Of a stretch of 5,022 nucleotides of DNA, positions 1-4,457 are shown in pieces. Source of the stretch: Wenzhouxiangella sp. (lineage in GTDB: Bacteria > Pseudomonadota > Gammaproteobacteria > Xanthomonadales > Wenzhouxiangellaceae); NCBI GenBank assembly GCA_007116585.1, contig SKIE01000060.1, positions 1-5,022 of the forward strand. The letters run 5' to 3'. A program made the position numbers and the translations under genes. How positions within the stretch are numbered: position 1 is the first letter of the stretch; each line of letters opens with the position of its first letter. The notes below the pieces were generated by a model. That model made no database searches and was not told where the DNA came from. It saw only the letters and a list, made by a program, of their open reading frames with translations.

Positions 1-444
1 CAGCCAGGTCATGGTTCGTGTCAGCAGGCGGCCGGTGTCGCCGAACCCGCACAGCAGATAGAAAGGCTGGTCGTACTTGCGCACGGCGCGACGGAATCGG
101 GCGCCGCGCATGGCCTGGGCAAAAGCCGGATCCTGCATCAGCGACAAAATGCTGCCGATGGAAAACAGCCAGGCAATCACGGTCAGATAGATGCTGACCA
201 TGGCCCACAGGCGCTGGGCTTTGCTGAATTCGTGGGGTACTTCGCCAAACCCGATGGTGCTGCCGGTGTAGCTGACGACGTAGAAAGCGTCGAACAGACT
301 CATCCGCCAGGGATTGCCGTCGGCGTCTTCACCCGGCATCAGGGTAAAACCCACCGTGGCGATGGAGTAGGCCGCGATCAAAACGATCAGCGGTACCCGC
401 ATGCGGCGGAAGAACAATAGCGCTGTCGAGCGACGGGCGGCCAT
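1..444 (-). CDS. Potassium channel with C-terminal NAD-binding (TrkA-N/RCK-like) domain, 3' end outside the window
   Basis: The 148 visible residues form the start of a two-helix ion channel fused to a cytoplasmic nucleotide-binding domain. TM1 is about residues 17-36. A pore helix and selectivity filter follow, with filter T63-I-G-F-G-E68 (a variant of TVGYGD). TM2 is about 80-103. The Rossmann start 'YLLCGFGDTGRLL' (129-141) has the GxGxxG loop at 133-138. By family knowledge, such proteins form tetrameric inner-membrane K+ channels gated through their NAD-binding domains; K+ selectivity here is inferred from the filter. The ATG at 444 is the most upstream start possible because an in-frame TGA lies at 462-460. 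No good Shine-Dalgarno precedes it, so coupling to the DUF6394-like gene 23 bases upstream is plausible. The reading frame is still open at base 1, so the end of the regulatory domain is unseen. Confidence 0.9.
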   Translation of the reverse strand, partial: MAARRSTALLFFRRMRVPLIVLIAAYSIATVGFTLMPGEDADGNPWRMSLFDAFYVVSYTGSTIGFGEVPHEFSKAQRLWAMVSIYLTVIAWLFSIGSILSLMQDPAFAQAMRGARFRRAVRKYDQPFYLLCGFGDTGRLLTRTMTWL

Positions 445-451
445 GGGCGGT

Positions 452-480
452 TCAGCGGCTCAGCGGCTCAGCGATTCAGC
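452..480. repeat. 8-bp tandem repeat (about 3.6 copies) at the DUF6394/channel junction
   Basis: The unit tcagcggc occurs at 452-459 and 460-467. It is followed by the variant tcagcgat at 468-475 and a partial copy tcagc at 476-480. Each copy reads as TGA on the minus strand. Because 8 is not a multiple of 3, the copies place stops in all three minus frames. The copy at 468-470 is the actual stop of the DUF6394-like gene, and the copy at 460-462 closes the channel frame upstream of its ATG. Confidence 0.85.
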
Positions 481-851
481 CCTGCGGTTTCCATCGTCAG
501 CAGCACCACCGACAACAGGTTGGCCAACAGCGCACCGCCTGAAAGCGACACGATGCTGGCCATGATGGCCGGGGTCAGTCCGACCTCGAACACATGCACC
601 GACAGGGCCCAGACCACAACCGCGGCCAGCAGATGCAGGTCCACCACCAGACTGGAGGCCAGAAGCATGGCACTCATCTGCGAGCGCTCGCCCAGTTTCA
701 TCACCGTGGCGATCAGGCCAACGACCAGCGCGGCAAACAGCTCGTAGACATTGTGGTGGTCAGGGTTGTCGATTTCACCGAGGAAAAAACCGAAGTTGAG
801 GGTCAGCGCGAGCAGGACGAAAAACCCGAAAATCACCTTGTTGAGATTCAT
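468..851 (-). CDS. DUF6394-like small integral membrane protein, unknown function
   Basis: This is a 127-aa, very hydrophobic protein with about four predicted membrane segments (roughly residues 5-24, 35-52, 59-86 and 92-118). A conserved-looking polar loop, DNPDHHNVYELF (28-39), lies between the first two. The pattern 'MNLNKVIFGFFVLLALTLNFGFF' plus this loop matches my memory of the DUF6394 family; that is recall, not a search. The start at 851 is preferred because a GAGGG Shine-Dalgarno (863-859) sits 7 bases upstream. An upstream in-frame ATG at 896 would add 15 polar residues and has no comparable site. The gene is first in a leftward unit with the potassium channel, which suggests an accessory or co-regulated role at the membrane. 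No catalytic residues are recognisable. Confidence 0.82.
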   Translation of the reverse strand: MNLNKVIFGFFVLLALTLNFGFFLGEIDNPDHHNVYELFAALVVGLIATVMKLGERSQMSAMLLASSLVVDLHLLAAVVVWALSVHVFEVGLTPAIMASIVSLSGGALLANLLSVVLLTMETAGLNR

Positions 852-858
852 GGCAAAA

Positions 859-863
859 CCCTC
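859..863 (-). promoter_or_regulatory. Ribosome binding site deciding the start of the DUF6394-like gene
   Basis: GAGGG on the minus strand, 7 bases before the ATG at 851. It supports this start over the upstream ATG at 896. Confidence 0.65.
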
Positions 864-887
864 AGAAAGCGTAAAAAAGCCCGAGTC

Positions 888-893
888 ATTATG
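888..893 (-). promoter_or_regulatory. Candidate -10 element (CATAAT) for the DUF6394/channel unit
   Basis: CATAAT on the minus strand matches TATAAT at five of six positions. It would give a leader of about 30 bases before the ATG at 851. The hexamer 17 bases upstream (916-911, agccac) is not a recognisable -35. Inferred from spacing and sequence only. Confidence 0.35.
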
Positions 894-933
894 CACTCTG
901 TCGGCGGGCAGTGGCTTCGCCCACGTCCTTCTC

Positions 934-939
934 TATAAT
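934..939 (+). promoter_or_regulatory. Consensus -10 element (TATAAT) for sodC
   Basis: A perfect TATAAT lies 83 bases before the sodC ATG, predicting a transcript start near 946 and a leader of about 77 bases. No TTGACA-like -35 is visible: the hexamer at 17-bp spacing (911-916) is gtggct. That hexamer lies in a short inverted repeat, GTGGcttcgcCCAC (911-924), which could be an activator site, though it is too short to be convincing. Confidence 0.5.
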
Positions 940-1009
940 GATTACGCGAAGCAGGAGGGGTAGCTTTTTGTCGAATCCTGTGGGCCAGTGACTTCACATA
1001 ACAATTTTC

Positions 1010-1015
1010 AGGAGG
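1010..1015 (+). promoter_or_regulatory. Perfect Shine-Dalgarno (AGGAGG) of sodC
   Basis: AGGAGG lies 7 bases before the ATG at 1023, which fixes the sodC start. A second AGGAGG (953-958) lies earlier in the same leader without an obvious main gene. Confidence 0.85.
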
Positions 1016-1022
1016 CAAGACC

Positions 1023-1565
1023 ATGAAAAGACTTTCAGCGCTTTCGCTTGTCGCTGCTCTGGGCATCGCACTGGGCAGTGCACAGGCAGATGACCATATG
1101 CATGCATCGGTCAGCTTCATCGACCGCGACGGTAGTGCAGTCGGTACGGGCACCTTGGTTGAAGGCCCGAACGGCATTCTGATCGACCTGAACCTGCACA
1201 ACCTGCCGCCGGGCCGGCGCGCGATCCACATCCACAGCATCGGTACCTGTGAAGACCCGGACGAGGGCTTCGTCGCCTCCGGTGGGCACCTCAACCCGGA
1301 AGGCATGCAACACGGCTTGATGAACCCGGATGGTCCGGACAACGGCGATTTGCCCAACATCATCGTGCGCGAAGACGGCACCGTTCAGGTCGAATTGTTC
1401 ACTCACCTGGCCTCGCTGCATGGCGCCAACGGCCGTGCCTCAATCCTTGACGAGGACGGTGCTGCCTTTGTCATCCACGAAAACCGCGATGACCATTTCA
1501 CCCAGCCGATCGGCGGCGCCGGACCACGGATTGCGTGCGGTGTGATTGAACAAGCCGAGGAATGA
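1023..1565 (+). CDS. sodC: Periplasmic Cu/Zn superoxide dismutase (SodC family) with altered zinc site
   Basis: SodC converts superoxide to hydrogen peroxide and oxygen in the periplasm. The 180-aa product begins with a clear signal peptide (MKRLSALS..., cleavage likely after A20-Q-A22), leaving about 158 mature residues, typical of the family. Copper ligands are H69, H71, bridging H89 and H152. The catalytic Arg is R169, and C76 and C172 are the expected disulfide pair ('HIHSIGTC', 'PRIACGV'). Of the zinc ligands, H97 and D109 are present. The position equivalent to human SOD1 His80 is D106 ('NPDGPDNGDLPN', where classical enzymes have 'PDGPHAGD'). H158 in 'RDDHFTQP' could compensate, but this is a guess. 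The enzyme is probably active as copper is intact; zinc binding is uncertain. The gene overlaps the next gene by ATGA, implying co-translation. Confidence 0.95.
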   Translation: MKRLSALSLVAALGIALGSAQADDHMHASVSFIDRDGSAVGTGTLVEGPNGILIDLNLHNLPPGRRAIHIHSIGTCEDPDEGFVASGGHLNPEGMQHGLMNPDGPDNGDLPNIIVREDGTVQVELFTHLASLHGANGRASILDEDGAAFVIHENRDDHFTQPIGGAGPRIACGVIEQAEE

Positions 1566-2146
1566 GCCGTCCGGTTTTCCTTGTCATCGGAGCGCTCGCT
1601 GCCCTTGCGGCAGCGAGCGTGCCGTTCCTGAACCAACTCGCCGGTCTGAGTGATCCGGTCGCGTTGAGTGAAGACGGGATCGGCCCGCTACGGCTCGGCG
1701 CTGCATTCGCGACGGCGGAACAACGAGCATTCCGCGTCGCTCCCGAGACTGCATTTTCCGGAATTGGCTGCGCGGGCCTCGATGAAATCCGCTACGACGG
1801 CAAGCTAGGCCCCCACCCGGTGGGCATCATGGCCATGGCCGATCGAGGCCGGATTCAGGAGATCGAGGCGACCCTGTACAGCCCCGTGCAGGTAAACAGC
1901 AAGAGCGCCTGCCAAGCCCTGCGAGACCAGTTCGCCGAACCGTTCATCGACCGCTTCGGCGAATACGAGCAAACCTGGGAAGTGCGCAAACCGGTCTCAC
2001 GAGAACTGCTGGCTCAAACCGGCCCGGTCATTCTGCAGGCGCGTTGGTTCCCGGCCGGCGGCAGCTGTTATGTAAGCGCGCACTTCGGGACCGCCAACTA
2101 CAGCGGTGCTGGCCCAACCCCGACCGCTGCGGTATCGGCTTACTAG
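1562..2146 (+). CDS. Exported or membrane-anchored protein of unknown function, coupled to sodC
   Basis: I do not recognise this 194-aa protein. Residues 5-23 form a hydrophobic N-terminal segment after a short basic start (MSRP), either a signal peptide or a single anchor; the cleavage site is unclear. The stretch 'LSEDGIGPLRLGAAFATAEQ' (35-54) resembles the 'dGIGPlrLGmt..ea' motif found in assorted bacterial secreted proteins of unknown function. Three cysteines (C70, C117, C169) are spread through the exported part, so a disulfide is possible, with one left unpaired. The tail from about 181 is Ala/Pro/Thr-rich and probably disordered. The ATG lies inside the sodC stop (ATGA) with GAGG only one base upstream, so translation likely depends on re-initiation after sodC. 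The context suggests a periplasmic role tied to SodC, but no metal-chaperone motif is seen. Confidence 0.8.
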   Translation: MSRPVFLVIGALAALAAASVPFLNQLAGLSDPVALSEDGIGPLRLGAAFATAEQRAFRVAPETAFSGIGCAGLDEIRYDGKLGPHPVGIMAMADRGRIQEIEATLYSPVQVNSKSACQALRDQFAEPFIDRFGEYEQTWEVRKPVSRELLAQTGPVILQARWFPAGGSCYVSAHFGTANYSGAGPTPTAAVSAY

Positions 2147-2415
2147 CGCCGGCGACCGCCGCGCTTTTTCTTGCCGCGAGGACGCTCTTCGCGGACCTGA
2201 ATCGACTGTCCATTGAGCTCGGCGCCGTCCAGTTCGGCAATGGCAGCTCGGGCTTCGTGCCCTTCCATGTCGATCATGGCGACACCGCGGCAGCGGCGGG
2301 TAAAGATATCCAGCGGCAAATCCAGCTTGCGGACGGTTCCGCAGCGCGAAAACAAGTCGCGCAGCTGGCTTTCTCGGGTTTCAGGATGGATGTTGCGGAC
2401 AAACAGGGTTTTCAT
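2143..2415 (-). CDS. Small RNA-binding protein with one RRM domain and basic tail
   Basis: This 90-aa protein is a single RNA recognition motif spanning about residues 2-76. RNP2 is L4-F-V-R-N-I9, with F5 keeping its aromatic residue. The RNP1 octamer is R43-G-V-A-M-I-D-M50, where the usual aromatic positions 3, 5 and 8 are V45, M47 and M50. The last ten residues (GKKKRGGRRR) are strongly basic. The family is found as short cytoplasmic RRM proteins in bacteria, with roles that are mostly undefined; RNA binding is inferred, and the degenerate RNP1 may weaken stacking. The start has GGAGG 10 bases upstream, and the sequence aligns as an RRM from its first residue. A much longer in-frame extension (to 2802) overlaps the upstream gene and is not credible. 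Its TAG is interlocked with the stop of the convergent 194-aa gene. Confidence 0.9.
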   Translation of the reverse strand: MKTLFVRNIHPETRESQLRDLFSRCGTVRKLDLPLDIFTRRCRGVAMIDMEGHEARAAIAELDGAELNGQSIQVREERPRGKKKRGGRRR

Positions 2416-2526
2416 GCGGGGGCGGCCTCCGGGCCGAAAAGCGTAGGGTCGGCAAACCTCGGCAACGGTCAATACCGGGGCCGAATGACCTTTTGAAAAA
2501 CGGTAATCCCACAGAGTAACACAGTC
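2416..2526 (-). promoter_or_regulatory. Leader and likely promoter region of the RRM gene
   Basis: This non-coding stretch precedes the RRM gene. A TTGACC hexamer (2472-2467, minus strand) matches the -35 consensus at five of six positions. No good -10 follows at 16-18 bases; TACGCT at a spacing of 21 is the best nearby. No leader peptide or riboswitch was recognised. Confidence 0.3.
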
Positions 2527-2559
2527 AGCCGCACCGCCCTTGCCTTTCCGGGCGCGGCT
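2527..2559 (-). terminator. GC-rich hairpin at the end of the kinase-like gene, possible terminator
   Basis: On the minus strand AGCCGC pairs with GCGGCT and an inner GCCC pairs with GGGC, with a three-base bulge and a loop of ten bases. The stem begins inside the stop codon of the kinase-like gene (2560-2558). No T-tract follows directly, so it may instead be a 3'-end stability structure or act with Rho. Confidence 0.35.
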
Positions 2560-3358
2560 ATCGCGCGACCCGGTCCAGCATCTCGACACGTATATAACCC
2601 GGCTTGCCCTGCAACACCTTCTGCCGAAAGTACTCGCACAAAAAACATAGCCGCACCCAGGGCCATTGTTCGTTGAGATCGGGTCCGCCCACCGACACCA
2701 CCTGCGCCATGACCTCGGGCGCCGGATCGAACGGCCAGCGCAGCCAGGCCTTGGCCAGTCCGGTCCCCAGCGGCGCGTTCGGCAACAGGGCTTCAATATC
2801 AATGCCGACCGCGCGGTCAGTTTGCAGGATGAAGTTCTTGGCCAAAGGGTCAGCGTAATCCGGCCCCGACCAGACCCGTTCGGGCCTCAGCGCACGCGCC
2901 TGCCGCAGCAGGTCGGCAGCCCGGTCCGACTCGATCACGCCACAGCGATTCAGGAAATCCAGGTCGCGGTCCAGCTGCCCAGCGGCGGGGCCCGGATCGG
3001 CCGCAAGCGCCGGCCTGTGGGTATACAGACGAACGAAGAAATCAACCAGCCGGCCCCGCGCGACCGCGTCTTCCAGCCGCGGCGGCGCCCCGGGCACGTA
3101 ATCCACCCACAGTTGCGGGCCCTGACGCATCAACAGGGCTGGGAAACAGCCGCTGTCGGCAAACTGTTCCAGACTTTCGGCAACGGCCTGCGCCTGGGAC
3201 GGATCGGCAAAACGCACGCGTTTGAGACGGGCACTGCCGATCTGCACAAAGTCGACCACGTGGGTCTTGCAAAGACCGGCACCGCGCCAGGCACGCCAGC
3301 GACGACGCAACCGCTGCCATAGCGGCAGTGCAGGTCTCACCTTGATTTTCCCGGTCAT
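2558..3358 (-). CDS. Divergent protein-kinase-like fold protein (APH/LPS-kinase type), unknown substrate
   Basis: This 266-aa soluble protein has no confident family name, but its layout follows the kinase-like fold. A candidate beta-3 lysine (K46, 'ARLKRVRF') and an alpha-C glutamate (E62) are followed by a hinge 'LWVDYVPGAP' (83-92). Next comes a helical region, then 'YADPLAKN' (168-175), which has the D-x4-N spacing of the catalytic loop (D170, N175). 'VGIDIEAL' (184-191) has D187 in the metal-binding position. The His of the classical HxD is Tyr168, and the glycine loop is not evident. Such proteins phosphorylate small molecules, sugars or lipid A/core; whether this one is active is uncertain. 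The N-terminal stretch is rich in Arg and Trp (WQRLRRRWRAWR), which may favour membrane association. It is divergent from the sulfotransferase gene, hinting at surface glycan or lipid modification (inference). The start lacks a strong Shine-Dalgarno. Confidence 0.6.
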   Translation of the reverse strand: MTGKIKVRPALPLWQRLRRRWRAWRGAGLCKTHVVDFVQIGSARLKRVRFADPSQAQAVAESLEQFADSGCFPALLMRQGPQLWVDYVPGAPPRLEDAVARGRLVDFFVRLYTHRPALAADPGPAAGQLDRDLDFLNRCGVIESDRAADLLRQARALRPERVWSGPDYADPLAKNFILQTDRAVGIDIEALLPNAPLGTGLAKAWLRWPFDPAPEVMAQVVSVGGPDLNEQWPWVRLCFLCEYFRQKVLQGKPGYIRVEMLDRVAR

Positions 3359-3389
3359 TACGGCAGCTCAGACGACGGCGCAGGCAGAC

Positions 3390-3395
3390 ATTGTA
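3390..3395 (-). promoter_or_regulatory. Candidate -10 element (TACAAT) of the kinase-like gene
   Basis: TACAAT on the minus strand matches the consensus at five of six positions. It would give a leader of about 25 bases before the ATG at 3358. The -35 region is poor. It lies in the 77-bp divergent region shared with the sulfotransferase gene. Confidence 0.4.
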
Positions 3396-3420
3396 CGGCG
3401 GTCGAAGCGGCATTCCGTTG

Positions 3421-3426
3421 TACACT
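3421..3426 (+). promoter_or_regulatory. Candidate -10 element (TACACT) of the sulfotransferase gene
   Basis: TACACT matches TATAAT at four of six positions and predicts a transcript start near 3433, only about three bases before the ATG at 3436. No convincing -35 is seen. If real, the mRNA would be nearly leaderless. Confidence 0.3.
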
Positions 3427-3435
3427 TCAGCAGGC

Positions 3436-4449
3436 ATGCACGTGCCGTCCCTCTCATCCGCTGCCGATGGCAGCCTCAGCGCGCCGCAGACCGCGCGGCG
3501 GCGGGCAGTTTTTGTTGTCGGCGCCGGGCGCAGCGGCACCAGCACGCTGACCCGGGCCCTGGGGACGCTGGGCGTGGAGCTGGGCAACCGCTTCAAACGC
3601 GCCACGCGCAAAAACCCGACCGGGTTTTTCGAAGACGCCGACTTGCTCAGGATCAGCAAGGCGGTCCGAGCAAGGATTGGCGTACGGGCCGACAGCGTTC
3701 GCCTGATCGCGCCAGAGGAACTGACCGGCCCGCGCTTGACAGCACTCCAGCAGCGCGCGGTCCGAACCATCCGGCAACGCTTCGGTCACGCGCCCATCTG
3801 GGGCTTCAAGTATGGCCGGACCCTGCGCATTCTGCCTTTCTGGGAACCGGTGCTGGCCGAGCTGGAGACCGAACCCAGTTTCGTCATCGCCCTGCGCAAC
3901 CCCTTGAGCGTGGCCCGTTCGCGCGCCAAGCTGGATCCGCGACGAGGGCTGCAGGCAGCCAGCGATCTGGAGTGGTTGCTCAGCATTGTGCCGTTCCTGC
4001 GCCGAACCCGGCCGCACCGGCTGACGGTGGTCGACTACGACGATCTCATGGACGAACCGGTCGCCCAGCTAAGCCGTTTGGCGAAGGAACTGGCCTTGCC
4101 GCAGGCAGTGACCACGTCGCGGCAAATCGAGGAATATGCCGAAAACTTTCTCAATCCAGGCCTGCGCCACACTCGTTATGCCGCCGAAGACCTGGACCAG
4201 GACAACGAACTCAACCCACTGGTTCGCACCGGCTACCGGCTGCTGCGCCAGCTCTCACGCGGCGAACTCGGCACGCGCGACGAGACTTTCTGGGAGCAAT
4301 GGCGCTTTGTCGAGCAGGGCGTGCGCGACCTCAGGCCTATTCTGAATCTGATGGATCTGCGCGAAAACGAGCGACGCCGGGCCGTCACCAGCCTGTTCGG
4401 CCCGCTGCAGGCCTTCTCGCTGCTCAAGCCGCGCCTGAAAAATATCTAG
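3436..4449 (+). CDS. Sulfotransferase family protein (PAPS-dependent)
   Basis: The 337-aa product transfers, by family knowledge, a sulfuryl group from PAPS to an acceptor that cannot be predicted here. The 5'-phosphosulfate loop is 'FVVGAGRSGTSTL' (26-38). 'WGFKYGR' (122-128) fits the region after it. The 3'-phosphate motif is 'LRNPLSVARSRAKL' (153-166), with R154 and S162. 'LTVVDYDDLMDEP' (196-208) is the usual late strand and loop. No signal peptide or membrane helix is seen, so it is likely cytoplasmic. The start is uncertain. ATG 3436 has AGCAGG only one base away. GTG 3442 has the same site at 7 bases. TTG 3391 would add 15 residues but overlaps the presumed promoters. The next gene starts 8 bases after the stop, suggesting an operon. 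Lipid, glycan and small-molecule acceptors are all possible. Confidence 0.85.
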   Translation: MHVPSLSSAADGSLSAPQTARRRAVFVVGAGRSGTSTLTRALGTLGVELGNRFKRATRKNPTGFFEDADLLRISKAVRARIGVRADSVRLIAPEELTGPRLTALQQRAVRTIRQRFGHAPIWGFKYGRTLRILPFWEPVLAELETEPSFVIALRNPLSVARSRAKLDPRRGLQAASDLEWLLSIVPFLRRTRPHRLTVVDYDDLMDEPVAQLSRLAKELALPQAVTTSRQIEEYAENFLNPGLRHTRYAAEDLDQDNELNPLVRTGYRLLRQLSRGELGTRDETFWEQWRFVEQGVRDLRPILNLMDLRENERRRAVTSLFGPLQAFSLLKPRLKNI

Positions 4450-4457
4450 CCTGCCCT

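Noticed and set aside
992..1016. Similarity of the sodC leader (ataacaatttt then an SD) to the E. coli lac operator/leader
   Set aside because: Only a short AT-rich match without the operator symmetry; most likely chance.
848..1381. Long minus-strand open frame (177 codons) antisense to sodC
   Set aside because: It overlaps a clearly real sodC and its promoter region; the translation is rich in Pro, Ser and Arg with no domain, typical of a shadow frame in GC-rich DNA.
2143..2802. 219-residue extended version of the RRM protein
   Set aside because: The added N-terminal part is out of frame within the kinase-like gene and has no domain; the RRM begins exactly at the ATG at 2415, which has GGAGG upstream.
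2666..3322. Plus-strand open frame of 218 codons inside the kinase-like gene
   Set aside because: The translation is low-complexity, rich in Arg, Gln and Gly, with no recognisable motif; the opposite strand has an ordered fold pattern and a proper stop/hairpin context.
3311..3326. Small inverted repeat (ccgct/agcgg, ctgcc/ggcag) near the start of the kinase-like gene
   Set aside because: Five-base stems inside coding sequence of high GC are expected by chance.
3454..4017. Minus-strand open frame of 187 codons antisense to the sulfotransferase gene
   Set aside because: The plus strand carries both PAPS-binding motifs in the right order; the antisense product shows no domain and no ribosome site.
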